64,000 bases of DNA. It comes from Rhodospirillales bacterium. Lineage in GTDB: Bacteria > Pseudomonadota > Alphaproteobacteria > Rhodospirillales > Shumkoniaceae. Under the pieces are notes generated by a model, which saw only the letters and a list, made by a program, of their open reading frames with translations, did no database searches and had not been told where the DNA came from. The stretch spans positions 1 through 64,000 of the forward strand of contig JACZKS010000077.1 in the NCBI GenBank assembly GCA_014859895.1, in the 5' to 3' direction. The position numbers and the translations under genes were made by a program. Below are positions 35,286 through 43,735 of this stretch, in pieces. How positions within the stretch are numbered: position 1 is the first letter of the stretch; every line of letters begins with the position of its first letter.

Positions 35286-36779
35286 TCAGGTCCGCGCGCG
35301 TGCGAAGAGCTTGAAGACCCCGATATTGGAGGCCAGGGCCATGAGGATGACGAACGAGAGGACCAGGCTGATCGGCGACGTTACGAACCCGAGCAGGAAG
35401 ACATCGAGCTGGCTGTTGTCGGCAATCAGCGTCGCCCGCAGGCTCTCGTCCAGCAGCGGGCCGAGAATGATTCCCAAAACCATGGGGGCGACGGCGATTC
35501 CGTTGAGGCGGAGGACGAAGCCGATAATTCCGAAGCCGAATGCCCAGAAGATATCGGTGACGTTGTTATTGATGGCGTAGGCGCCGATGATGGTCAGGAG
35601 GGTGACCGCCGGAAGCAGATACGCCTTGGGAACCGACACCATCTTCTTGAAGACCTGGATCCCCGAAAAGCCGAACACCAGCAGGAAAAAATTGGCAAGG
35701 AGAACCGACCCCGCCACGACATAGAACAACTCGGGCGTGTTGATCATCAGAGTCGGTCCCGGATTCAATCCGTGGATCACCAGTGACCCGATGATGACGG
35801 CAGTCACGGCATCTCCCGGGATCCCAAGGGTCAGCATCGGGATCAAGGCGCCGCCGATGGCCGCATTGTTGGCCGATTCCGGCGCGGCCACCCCTTCATA
35901 GGCGCCCTCCCCGAACGGCCGGGACGGATTTTTCACCGTCCGCTTGGCGTGATCGTATCCCAGAAGGGCGGCGATCTCTCCGCCGACCCCGGGCAGGGCC
36001 CCGATGAATACGCCAATCACAGATGTCCGCAGGCTCAAGGGCAGCAGCCTTAAGATCAGTTTCCTCTCGGGAACAGTCCGTCCGACCTGGGCAACCGGGC
36101 TCGCCAAGCGCAATTCCGAAAGCTGAAGCAGAACCTCGGAGAAACCGAACAGCCCGAGGATCGCGACGACAATGTTGATGCCCTGGGACAGGGCCAGCGT
36201 CCCAAAGGTAAAGCGCGGCGACGCCGTGATGGGATCCAACCCCACCAAACCGATAATCACCCCCAGAAAGGCGATGAAAATGGACTGCCGGAAGCCTCCC
36301 CGGCTGAGCGTCCCGATCAAAAGCAATCCCATGAGCGCCAGCAGGAAGTAGTCCCGATGATCGAACTTCAGGGCAAAATCGGCAATGAGCGGCGTGAAAA
36401 ACACCAGAAAGAAAACGCCGACGATTCCCCCGACGAAAGACATGGTCGTCGCCAGGCCGATTCCCAATCCGGCCTCGCCAAGCTTCGACATTGGATAGCC
36501 ATCGAAGGTGGTGGCGACGGATGCCGGCGCGCCTGGAATGTTCAGCAGCATCGCCGATCGGGAACCACCATAGACCCCCCCGACATACACGCCCATGATC
36601 AGTGCCAGCGCGTCGAGCATGTCCCACGAATAGGTAACGGACAAGAGAAGCGCGGTCGCCATCGTCACCGACAGGCCCGGAATGGCCCCGACGTAGATGC
36701 CGGCGAACGTCCCGACGCCGACGAGGAAAAACAGATCGAGGTCCATGAACGGTAGAGCGAAATTCGCCAGCATATCCAT
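35286..36779 (-). CDS. tctA: Tripartite tricarboxylate transporter, large permease TctA
   Basis: A 497-residue membrane protein with about twelve helices. It has the TctA signature GTFAGIYVGAIPGLSVTMAT near the N-terminus, GVYVGGVYGGSRSAMLLNIP, and the mirrored second-half motif GALPGVGGEIAALLGYDHAK with NNAAIGGALIPMLTLGIPGD. TctA carries the substrate path in TTT uptake systems. It is last in the minus-strand block lysR, aroA-like, tctC, tctB, tctA, and its stop is 35 bp from the orphan repeat copy. Confidence 0.95.
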   Translation of the reverse strand: MDMLANFALPFMDLDLFFLVGVGTFAGIYVGAIPGLSVTMATALLLSVTYSWDMLDALALIMGVYVGGVYGGSRSAMLLNIPGAPASVATTFDGYPMSKLGEAGLGIGLATTMSFVGGIVGVFFLVFFTPLIADFALKFDHRDYFLLALMGLLLIGTLSRGGFRQSIFIAFLGVIIGLVGLDPITASPRFTFGTLALSQGINIVVAILGLFGFSEVLLQLSELRLASPVAQVGRTVPERKLILRLLPLSLRTSVIGVFIGALPGVGGEIAALLGYDHAKRTVKNPSRPFGEGAYEGVAAPESANNAAIGGALIPMLTLGIPGDAVTAVIIGSLVIHGLNPGPTLMINTPELFYVVAGSVLLANFFLLVFGFSGIQVFKKMVSVPKAYLLPAVTLLTIIGAYAINNNVTDIFWAFGFGIIGFVLRLNGIAVAPMVLGIILGPLLDESLRATLIADNSQLDVFLLGFVTSPISLVLSFVILMALASNIGVFKLFARART

Positions 36780-36842
36780 ATCGATATCCGTGTTCCCAAC
36801 AGCCTCTTGGTTACGACTTCATTCTTTCGAAGCGTGATGTGC

Positions 36843-37289
36843 TTATGGAAACGAAACCTTGAAGCCGTACTGGAATATCAGGAACTCGGCAGCGACCAAG
36901 GAAGCGGCTCCGCCGACCACCCAGACGGGCGAGCGGGCGCCAAGGTAATAGAACGCCGCAATCAGGAAAAAGAACGTCAAGACGTGGAAATTGACGGATC
37001 TGATCAGGAAAACGTAGGCAAAGACGATCGTCAGAAATCCGAGAAGCGACTTGATGACTTGGATATCGATAGGGCTCTGCGACACCCGCGTCTTCACGAT
37101 ATCGAGAACCAAGCTCCAGACCGCAATCATCGTCATGATCAGCGAAAGGCCGAAGGGAACGACGCGCGGAGAGACGACAAAATCGGCCCCCTTCATGTCG
37201 ATCGACAGCGAAGAGTAGAGGAGGAAGGCCCCGGTCACGAGGAACAGAGCGCTCAAGGAAATTTTTCTTAGCTTTCCCAAAACAAACAT
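36843..37289 (-). CDS. tctB: Tripartite tricarboxylate transporter, small permease TctB
   Basis: A 148-residue protein with four helices (LSALFLVTGAFLLYSSLS first, then FGLSLIMTMIAVWSLVLDIV), the normal TctB size and layout. The ATG at 37289 is chosen because GGAGGAAGACGTTC precedes it; the in-frame extension upstream is Arg-rich and unlikely. TctB partners TctA. Base composition here is noticeably lower in G+C (29 of 60 bases at 37021-37080) than in the flanking genes. Confidence 0.9.
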   Translation of the reverse strand: MFVLGKLRKISLSALFLVTGAFLLYSSLSIDMKGADFVVSPRVVPFGLSLIMTMIAVWSLVLDIVKTRVSQSPIDIQVIKSLLGFLTIVFAYVFLIRSVNFHVLTFFFLIAAFYYLGARSPVWVVGGAASLVAAEFLIFQYGFKVSFP

Positions 37290-37406
37290 GAACGTCTTCC
37301 TCCTTGTGCGCCCCCTCGTTCCCCGGAGCCCACTTTTTCTTGATCCCCGCCCCCGAGAAATGGGCAGAGGCGCCACCGGGGCGCCCCTCCCAATTCCGCA
37401 GACCGT

Positions 37407-38414
37407 CTACAACCGGGGAATGCCGAACGCGGCCGGGTCACTCGCCGCGTTGGCCTCGAACAACAGCCACGTGGTGACGGATTCCCACCGTTTCTGGTAG
37501 GCCACGGCGGCCTCGCCCATCAAGCCCAGCGGGACGATGCGGCGCTCATCGAGAAATTTCTGGTACTTGTCGGAACTCCACGCCTTCTTGAAGGAGTTCT
37601 GCAGTTTCGCGAGGACAGGCTGGGGCGTTCCCTTCTTGGCATAGACGCCATAATAAGGGCCCCAGGGAAGATACTTCTTATACTCCGGCCGCTCCTCGCC
37701 CAACGCCGGCCAGTCGGGATAAGCCTTGAGTCGTTTGTCCGAGATGACCGAGAGAACCTTCAGATTCCCGGTTTCCACGTGCTGGATTACGGCACCGATG
37801 CTGACGATTCCGATGTCGACGTGTCCGCCCAGAAGGCCGGCGAGGCCGGGCCCTTCTCCCCTGTAGGGGACGAGGGTGAAATCCTTGCCCAACATCGCGG
37901 TGACGACCCCGGAAATGCCGACCGGGCCGGTATTCATCACTTTGACCGACTTGGGATTCTTGTCGACTTCGTCCAGCACCTCGGAAATCGACTTCCATTT
38001 GGCGTCAGGCAGGGTGACCACGACGGGATAGGCCTCGCCAAGCAGGATGACGGGCTCGAAATCGTCAAAACTCAGTTTGGAGAGCCCCGTCGTGCGATAG
38101 AGGTTCTGGTTTTCGGCGGCGATCAGGATGGTGTAGCCATCGGCCGGTTGCTGGCGGACAAATTCGGTGGCAACGGCCCCCGTGGCCCCTGGCTTGTTCT
38201 GGACGATGACCGCCTGGCCCAGTTCCTTTTCGGCTAGGTTCACGATGGCCCTGGCGAGGGTATCGGTCCCCCCTCCGGCCCCGAAGGGGATCACCGCCTT
38301 GATGTCGCTCTTTGGGTAGGAGTCGGCGGCAAAGCCCGTCGTCGTCAGGCAAAAAGTCGTCAGAGCCCCGACAACAAGACTCAGCCCTTTTACCGCGGTC
38401 GTTCCGAAATTCAT
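37407..38414 (-). CDS. tctC: Tripartite tricarboxylate transporter substrate-binding protein (Bug/TctC)
   Basis: A 335-residue exported binding protein with a signal peptide (FCLTTTGFAA, about residue 30). It has the Bug-family pattern YPKSDIKAVIPFGAGGGTDT, VIVQNKPGATGAVATEFVRQ, and GLLGGHVDIGIVSIGAVIQH with PYYGVYAKKGTPQPVLAKL. Bug proteins bind carboxylates or related small acids through the 'GGG.D' loop. GGGAGG precedes the ATG. A copy of the shared 23-bp motif lies about 130-150 bp upstream. It should define the substrate of the tctAB permease. Confidence 0.93.
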   Translation of the reverse strand: MNFGTTAVKGLSLVVGALTTFCLTTTGFAADSYPKSDIKAVIPFGAGGGTDTLARAIVNLAEKELGQAVIVQNKPGATGAVATEFVRQQPADGYTILIAAENQNLYRTTGLSKLSFDDFEPVILLGEAYPVVVTLPDAKWKSISEVLDEVDKNPKSVKVMNTGPVGISGVVTAMLGKDFTLVPYRGEGPGLAGLLGGHVDIGIVSIGAVIQHVETGNLKVLSVISDKRLKAYPDWPALGEERPEYKKYLPWGPYYGVYAKKGTPQPVLAKLQNSFKKAWSSDKYQKFLDERRIVPLGLMGEAAVAYQKRWESVTTWLLFEANAASDPAAFGIPRL

Positions 38415-38542
38415 CGTCTGCCTCCCGTTCCGTCACTCTTGGAGATTTCAAGCTTTTCCATAGGGATCATCCCAATCGGCAACCGATTTTATGATCAAAC
38501 TACGGTTCCAAAATCCATGACGTCCAATGATTTTTTCTGCCG

Positions 38543-38565
38543 ATATCATTACATCGTGTAATATA
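38543..38565 (+). promoter_or_regulatory. Candidate LysR operator, copy upstream of tctC
   Basis: A 23-bp element ATATCATTACATCGTGTAATATA containing the dyad ATTAC-ATCGT-GTAAT. It shares the core CATTACATC and flanking bases with the element at 40029-40051. It sits in the A/T-rich gap between tctC and the aroA-like gene and may control a second promoter for tctCBA. Confidence 0.55.
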
Positions 38566-38599
38566 TTGAAGGCCGCACCTGACCGCAGGCTGGGCGTCC

Positions 38600-39892
38600 T
38601 TAGTTGACTGCCGAGGGGAGCGTCATGTCCGCCCCCAGGGACGTCATCAGGGGGAAAAAGTCCGGGAAACTGATGGCAGTCCACTCGGCGTCGGAGATTT
38701 CCGTTTCCCCTTTGGCGGCGAGTGCAGCCGCGGCACAAGCCATGACGATGCGATGATCGTTGTGGCCGTCGATCATCGCCCCGGTCAGGTCGCTCCGATA
38801 GATCGTCAAGGCATCTTCCGTCATCTCGAACCGTGCGCCCATTTTCGACAGTTCCTCGACCATGACGGCCGGTCGATCGGTTTCCTTGACACGCGCATGA
38901 TGAATGTTGCGCAAAACCGTCTTGCCGCTGGCCTGCGTTCCCAGGACCACGAGGGCGGGCAGATTGTCGGGACAATCGGTGCAGTCGATCTCGAACCCGG
39001 CAAGCTTCCTGCCGCCCCGGACCCGAATGCCGCCGTCGGCATTAGCCGTATCGATATCCGCCCCGGCCATGCGCAGGGCATCGAGAATGCTCTTGTCCCT
39101 CTGGAAATCATCGATGTCGAGTCCGTGAAGAACGGCGTCGGAGTCCGTGATCGCCGCCGCCACGAGCGGGTAGCCAGCCGACGTCCAACATCCGGGAATG
39201 GCCTCGTCGAAGGGCCGATAGCTTTGGCCGCCCTCGATCCGGTAGCTACGATACCCGTCATTCTTGACCTCCACCCCCTGGCGCTGGAGCCAGCCGATGG
39301 TGATGTCGACGTATCCGCGTTCGAGGGGCTCGTCGGTGACCGTGATCTCGACGCCCGTGTCGGTTATCGGGCCGGCCACTAGCAACGGGCTGATCCACTG
39401 GGAGTTGAAACCAGAGGTCTGACACTTGCCGCCCCGCAGGCGGCCGCGCACGGCAACCGGCGCCAAGCCGTGGCCACGGGACGAAACGACCAGCGCCCCC
39501 AGATCAGTAAGAGAACTGAACAGGGAACCGTAAGGCCGGCGGCGAATCTGATGATCGCCGGTGATAAAGGAGAATCCGTTGACGAGGCTGGCGGTGGCCA
39601 GGGTGAACCCCAAGGTCGTTCCGGAATTCCGCGTATCGAGGATATCGTCGGGAACTCGCGGCGTGCTCCCCACGCCATCGATGGTCCACGCGTCGCCCAC
39701 ACAGGTGATTTCTGCGCCGAAGTTCCGACAGACGTCGACGGCGGCGAGACTGTCGTTGCCGGTCGAAGGATTGTGGACAACCGACCGTCCCTTCGCCAGG
39801 GTGGCGAGGAAGACTGCGCGAATGGTGTTCGACTTGTTGCCCCGGATCGTGGCAATGCCGTTCAGCATCGAGGGCTTGACCAAGGCCTTCAT
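38600..39892 (-). CDS. EPSP-synthase-like enolpyruvyl transferase (AroA paralogue)
   Basis: A 430-residue member of the EPSP synthase family, start ATG with GGAGGATATCC upstream. Fold motifs are kept: GNKSNTIRAVFLATL (K20, S21, R25), RNSGTTLGF, IRRRPYG (R119), NSQWISPLL, RVKETDRP (K336, E337, R340) and NDHRIVMA (R381). Several ligand positions, aligned by eye to E. coli AroA, differ: S169 is Asn163, S197 is Glu191, N336 is His332, and PEP-binding K411 is Ile407. The first three contact shikimate-3-phosphate. It is therefore unlikely to be the housekeeping AroA. It lies between lysR and tctC on one strand. An enolpyruvyl transfer to another acceptor, or a non-catalytic role, are the alternatives. 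Confidence 0.82.
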   Translation of the reverse strand: MKALVKPSMLNGIATIRGNKSNTIRAVFLATLAKGRSVVHNPSTGNDSLAAVDVCRNFGAEITCVGDAWTIDGVGSTPRVPDDILDTRNSGTTLGFTLATASLVNGFSFITGDHQIRRRPYGSLFSSLTDLGALVVSSRGHGLAPVAVRGRLRGGKCQTSGFNSQWISPLLVAGPITDTGVEITVTDEPLERGYVDITIGWLQRQGVEVKNDGYRSYRIEGGQSYRPFDEAIPGCWTSAGYPLVAAAITDSDAVLHGLDIDDFQRDKSILDALRMAGADIDTANADGGIRVRGGRKLAGFEIDCTDCPDNLPALVVLGTQASGKTVLRNIHHARVKETDRPAVMVEELSKMGARFEMTEDALTIYRSDLTGAMIDGHNDHRIVMACAAAALAAKGETEISDAEWTAISFPDFFPLMTSLGADMTLPSAVN

Positions 39893-40028
39893 GGATATCC
39901 TCCGGCAGGACTGGACAAAAACGGACTTTCTCAGAGGGTCGCCGGGCAGGACGTTGAGTCCGCCGCCAACCGCAAGCCGTACGATTCCCCCCAAACGAAC
40001 ATGATGTCCAAGTCCGTTTCCTCGGAAA

Positions 40029-40051
40029 ACCATGCCATGATGTAATGGTAT
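40029..40051 (-). promoter_or_regulatory. Candidate LysR operator, copy upstream of the aroA-like gene
   Basis: On the minus strand this reads ATACCATTACATCATGGCATGGT, with the dyad ACCAT-N11-ATGGT, exactly the T-N11-A form bound by LysR-type proteins. It lies in the gap between lysR and the aroA-like gene and matches the element at 38543-38565 at 15 of 23 positions, including CATTACATC. Confidence 0.6.
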
Positions 40052-40104
40052 CGAGCGAACCCGACCCGCGCCCGCAAGGGGGGGCGGGTTTCCGTGTCGA
40101 CGAA

Positions 40105-41052
40105 CTATAGCGACTGGGGAATCTCTCTTTTCAGGATACGCAGGAAGTCCGTTCCGTGCGCCGACAGGGGGTGGTGTAGGCTGGTATTGGCGTACAGGGT
40201 CAGCGTGAAGGGGTCGGCCAGAGGCCGGGTGGCGCCGATCGACCGGTGCGCACCCATCGCCGTGAACTCGTCGATCAACGCCACGCCCAATCCCTGTTCG
40301 GCCAGAATGAGCGCCGTTTCAGCGAACCGTACGAACGTGGTGAAGCGAAACGACACGCCGGCGGCTTGCGCAATGGCGTGGACCATGCATCCATGTGCCG
40401 AATCGACGTCGAATCCGATGATTTCCTCATCGGCCAGGTCCTGGGCGGAAATCGATTCCTGACGGGCGAGGCGATGATCCCTCGCAAAGGCGCAGATCAT
40501 GCGGCCCACTCCGATCTTCTGGTTGCGGACCATCGGATGCTTGATGGGGAACACGGTCAGGACAAATTCACCCTTCCGCAACATGAGGTAGTCGACGAGT
40601 TCGTTTAGGGCGACGATGTCGACATGAACCACTAGGCGGGGATACCGCTCGCGCAGTTGGCGCAAGGCACGCGGAACGACGGAGTTCCCGAGGCTCGGCG
40701 ATGCCCCGAAGCGAAAGGCGACGTCTTCGCCGGTGGCGAGGCGGTGGATCGAGAAATTGAGGTCGTCGATTTTCTTGTGAATGATCTCGACGTCGGCATA
40801 GAGCTCCATCGCTTCCGGCGTGGGCACCAAACGGCCCTTCACCCGATCGAACAGGCGGAAACCGACGCGGTCCTCCATGCGCTTGATGATCCGGCTGAGG
40901 GCCGGCTGGGAGATGTGCACGATCTCGGCCGCGGCCGTCACGGTCTTGGCCACCATCAGCGCCCGAAACACCTCAATCTGATGCATGCTGACCATCGAGG
41001 CCGGCCGGCCGCCTTCCGTCTTTGAACTCCCGCTGTCTTTGCCTTTGGACAT
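40105..41052 (-). CDS. LysR-family transcriptional regulator of the aroA-like/tct block
   Basis: A 315-residue LysR regulator. A 20-residue basic/Ser-rich leader precedes the HTH (MHQIEVFRALMVAKTVTAAA, ISQPALSRIIKRMEDRVGF). The effector domain follows (FRFGASPSLGNSVVPRALRQ). It resembles the group that regulates opine or amino-acid uptake. It is transcribed in the same direction as the four downstream genes and lies 212 bp before the aroA-like gene, with a T-N11-A dyad in between. It is the probable regulator of the block. Confidence 0.88.
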   Translation of the reverse strand: MSKGKDSGSSKTEGGRPASMVSMHQIEVFRALMVAKTVTAAAEIVHISQPALSRIIKRMEDRVGFRLFDRVKGRLVPTPEAMELYADVEIIHKKIDDLNFSIHRLATGEDVAFRFGASPSLGNSVVPRALRQLRERYPRLVVHVDIVALNELVDYLMLRKGEFVLTVFPIKHPMVRNQKIGVGRMICAFARDHRLARQESISAQDLADEEIIGFDVDSAHGCMVHAIAQAAGVSFRFTTFVRFAETALILAEQGLGVALIDEFTAMGAHRSIGATRPLADPFTLTLYANTSLHHPLSAHGTDFLRILKREIPQSL

Positions 41053-41165
41053 GAAGGACCTGCGGACCTTTCGGGTCGGAGGGACATACGCGCCGAACGT
41101 CCCAATTCAAGCGGTATTCACCGGACGCTCAAGCCAAAAGGGGCTTTCAGGAATCCCCCTGCGGA

Positions 41166-41185
41166 CGACGTATCATGATTCGTCG
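41166..41185. promoter_or_regulatory. Inverted repeat upstream of lysR
   Basis: CGACG-TATCATGATT-CGTCG forms a dyad 114 bp before the lysR start. The spacer TATCATGATT partly resembles the TATCATTAC core of the two downstream candidate operators, so it could be an autoregulatory site. Weak evidence. Confidence 0.3.
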
Positions 41186-41290
41186 AGGGTTTCCGCATCA
41201 AGATAGAAAGCAGGAATAGCGGATCATCCCGCAGGGAACGCAGCAGACAAACCGATGGGAGGCCGAATCCCCCCGGCAGGCCAGTCGGCC

Positions 41291-42175
41291 TCAGGGAGCG
41301 TTCCAAACGATGCGGCCGGTGGCGGCGACGTCGTAACCGCCCATTTCGGTGGCGCGCTTGGTGAAGGCTGGGGTGCGGGCGAAAGCCAGCAGTGCCTGGA
41401 CCGGCGGCTCGAAGTAGTCGCGGCGGCGCATCAGAAGATCGCAGCGTTCCTGCCATAGGGGCATGAAATCCAGGCGGAACGCGCGGGCGGCGGCGGCCAC
41501 CGCCAGACCGGCGTCGGCCCACCCCTCGGAGATCGCCTGGCCGAGGTCGGTTTCGCTGCGGGCCGGCTGTTCCAGCGTGTTCAACTTGTCGAGGACGAGG
41601 CCCTCCGTGGCCAGCAGGTGGTCGAGCAGAATTTGGCTGCCCGCCCCCTGCTGGCGCCGGACGACGCGCACGCCCGGACGCGCCAGGTCGGCGATGGCCC
41701 GGATGGAAAGCGGATTGCCCGGCGCCACCACCAGCCCCTGCTGGCGCTTCGCCCATTCGATGAGCACGGCATCGGCCCCCAAAGCCTCGACCACGGAAAT
41801 ATTGTACGCGCCGCTCGCCGGATCGAGCACGTGCAGCGCACACACCATCGCCTCGCCGTCGGCAAAGCGGCGCAGCCCGTCAAGGCTGCCGCCGGCCAGG
41901 AGCGCCAAGTCGCACCCCGACTCGCGCACGCACCACTCCAACAGCGGATCCTGGCTGCCGGCAATTACCGGCGGGGCCGGGTGAGCGTGACGTGCGATTT
42001 CCTTTGGCATGTCCGTGCCCTCGGCCAGCCAGGCGTCGACGAGCCGCTTGGCAAACAGCCACTTGCCGGTGACCCGCGTGCAGGGAATCCGCTTCTCGCG
42101 CACCAGGTCGTAGATCTTGCGCTCCTTGAGGCGGAGGTACTCGGCGACCTCCCGAGTGTTCATCAATTCGGCCAT
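41291..42175 (-). CDS. Excisionase-type HTH protein with periplasmic-binding-fold domain, molybdate/tungstate-regulator-like
   Basis: A 294-residue protein. Residues 1-55 are an excisionase-type HTH ([33 protein letters not shown]). The rest is a PBP-like substrate-binding domain without signal peptide: [56 protein letters not shown] and [20 protein letters not shown]. This two-domain form is found near molybdate/tungstate genes and is thought to be a ligand-responsive regulator. GGGGAGG precedes the ATG. It is divergent from moaA, 156 bp away. Bases 41386-41434 are the right copy of the 49-bp repeat. Confidence 0.82.
   Translation of the reverse strand: MAELMNTREVAEYLRLKERKIYDLVREKRIPCTRVTGKWLFAKRLVDAWLAEGTDMPKEIARHAHPAPPVIAGSQDPLLEWCVRESGCDLALLAGGSLDGLRRFADGEAMVCALHVLDPASGAYNISVVEALGADAVLIEWAKRQQGLVVAPGNPLSIRAIADLARPGVRVVRRQQGAGSQILLDHLLATEGLVLDKLNTLEQPARSETDLGQAISEGWADAGLAVAAAARAFRLDFMPLWQERCDLLMRRRDYFEPPVQALLAFARTPAFTKRATEMGGYDVAATGRIVWNAP
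41386..41434 (+). repeat. Right copy of the 49-bp direct repeat flanking the tct/aroA-like block
   Basis: Lies inside the HTH/PBP gene near its 3' end. It matches 35202-35250 in the same orientation, with 27 identical bases (CCAGCAGTGCCTGGACCGGC and the next seven) followed by 22 bases with five mismatches. The interval between the two copies is about 6.2 kb. Confidence 0.75.
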
Positions 42176-42331
42176 GGCCTCCCCACGAACTGTTTATACC
42201 TGCATTGTACTGCGTGCATTCCCGGACAAAACCCCAGTAAAAATGAGGAAGACGCGAGGCCCGGCGCTCACTATCTTTCAGCAAGGGCAGCTGCCGCCAA
42301 GGCAGCGACGGCCGTACAGCCGGGATTTTCC

Positions 42332-43321
42332 ATGATCGACCCCTTCGGGCGCAAGATCACTTACCTACGCGTCTCGGTCACCGACCGGTGCAACCTGCGC
42401 TGCAGCTATTGCATGGCCGAGCACATGGAGTTCCTGCCCAGGCAGGAATTGCTGTCGCTGGAAGAGCTGGACCGTGTGTGTTCGGCCTTCGTGCGCCGAG
42501 GCGTCAAGAAGCTGCGCATCACCGGCGGCGAGCCACTGGTGCGGCGGGGTGTCATGACGCTGTTCCAATCGCTGAGCCGTCATCTGAAGAGCGGCGCTCT
42601 CGACGAGTTGACGCTGACCACCAACGGGACCCAACTCGCCAAATACGCCGGCGAGCTGGCAGCCTGTGGGGTCAGGCGGGTCAACGTGTCGCTGGACACC
42701 CTGGATGCCGGGCGATTCGCCGCGCTGACCCGCGGCGGCCGTTTGGACGAGGTACTGGAAGGCGTCGCCGCCGCCAAGGCCGCCGGGCTCGCGGTCAAGA
42801 TCAACGCGGTGGCCCTCAAGGGTGTCAACGAGGGCGAGATTGACGACCTGATCGCCTGGTGCGGCGAGCGTGGATTCGATCTGACCCTGATCGAGACAAT
42901 GCCGCTGGGCGAGATCGAGGGCGACCGCACCGATCACTACCTGCCGCTTTCCGAAGTGCGCATCCGGCTGGAGCGCCGCTGGACGCTGACCGACCTGCCG
43001 CTTTCCACCGGCGGCCCGGCCCGGTATGTCGCGATCGGTGAAACCGGCCAGCGGCTCGGCTTCATCACGCCGATGACCCACAATTTCTGCGAGGGCTGCA
43101 ACCGCGTTCGCCTGACCTGCACCGGCACCCTTTACATGTGCCTGGGCCAGGACGACGCCGCCGACCTGCGCCAGCCCTTGCGGGCCAGCGAGGGCGACCA
43201 AGCCCTGCTGGCCGCCATCGACGTCGCCATCGCCCGCAAGCCGAAAGGCCATGACTTCATCATCGATCCGGCCACCAAGCGGCCGGCTGTCGAACGCCAT
43301 ATGAGCGTCACCGGCGGTTAA
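42332..43321 (+). CDS. moaA: GTP 3',8-cyclase MoaA
   Basis: A 329-residue radical-SAM enzyme of molybdenum cofactor synthesis. The N-terminal cluster motif is CNLRCSYC (CX3CX2C); the SAM region is [14 protein letters not shown]. The second cluster uses [13 protein letters not shown], and the protein ends in the Gly-Gly pair (SVTGG) needed for MoaA activity. It converts GTP to the cyclised precursor processed by MoaC. It starts at MIDPFG; an open frame further upstream overlaps the divergent HTH/PBP gene and is rejected. No other moa gene is in the window. Confidence 0.95.
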   Translation: MIDPFGRKITYLRVSVTDRCNLRCSYCMAEHMEFLPRQELLSLEELDRVCSAFVRRGVKKLRITGGEPLVRRGVMTLFQSLSRHLKSGALDELTLTTNGTQLAKYAGELAACGVRRVNVSLDTLDAGRFAALTRGGRLDEVLEGVAAAKAAGLAVKINAVALKGVNEGEIDDLIAWCGERGFDLTLIETMPLGEIEGDRTDHYLPLSEVRIRLERRWTLTDLPLSTGGPARYVAIGETGQRLGFITPMTHNFCEGCNRVRLTCTGTLYMCLGQDDAADLRQPLRASEGDQALLAAIDVAIARKPKGHDFIIDPATKRPAVERHMSVTGG

Positions 43322-43379
43322 TCCTGTGACGCTGGTCACTGATTGGCTGGGCCATGACAGGCATACTTGGGTGTGTAGG

Positions 43380-43400
43380 ATGAAACGGAGGCCGTTTCAT
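43380..43400. promoter_or_regulatory. Perfect inverted repeat ATGAAACGG-AGG-CCGTTTCAT
   Basis: Nine perfectly paired bases on each side of a 3-nt centre, 58 bp after moaA. It could be a protein-binding operator or an RNA hairpin. The terminator 90 bp downstream leaves room for a short transcript starting here. Confidence 0.45.
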
Positions 43401-43492
43401 TGCTGTACGGAGGGTGACCATGCCCCCTCGTCGCAGAGCCGTCGTGGCATAGGATCACGCGGCATCCTGTCGGAGCATGGCCGTATTGAAGC

Positions 43493-43521
43493 CGGCGGGG
43501 TTCGCCCCCCGCCGACTTTTT
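43493..43521 (+). terminator. Rho-independent terminator upstream of the phn-like operon
   Basis: Stem CGGCGGGG / CCCCGCCG with a 6-nt loop (TTCGCC), followed by ACTTTTTC. It lies 171 bp after the moaA stop, far enough that it may end either the moaA mRNA or a separate small RNA. Confidence 0.75.
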
Positions 43522-43735
43522 CATTTCCTTCCATCCCGACGAGTCGCCTTCCCTCGGCATCCACCCCCCATCTCCGTACGCGCATAACAACACGTGGCGC
43601 GGCGTTTTCTATCGCTTTCGAAAAAGTGTTTTCATTTTCGAACAAAAGCCCCAAGATCGAGGGAACAAACAAGAACGTCAAAATCTGGCGGCGCCATGCG
43701 ACCGTCGGTATCACAAAAACAGAGAGAGGTTCGGG

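Larger units (their letters stand above)
43322..43735. other. 414-bp region between moaA and phnD
   Basis: No protein gene is convincing. It holds a perfect inverted repeat (43380-43400) and a strong rho-independent terminator (43493-43521), described separately. After the terminator come A/T-richer stretches, with two copies of TTTCGAA around 43610-43645, likely part of the phnD promoter. Confidence 0.5.

Noticed and set aside
41259..41292. Inverted repeat GAGGCCGA/TCGGCCTC at the end of the HTH/PBP gene as a terminator
   Set aside because: The 18-nt loop is long and no T-run follows, so I do not list it as a terminator.
41618..42331. Upstream extension of the moaA frame
   Set aside because: It lies antisense to the HTH/PBP gene; moaA normally starts just before the radical-SAM motif, as it does at 42332.
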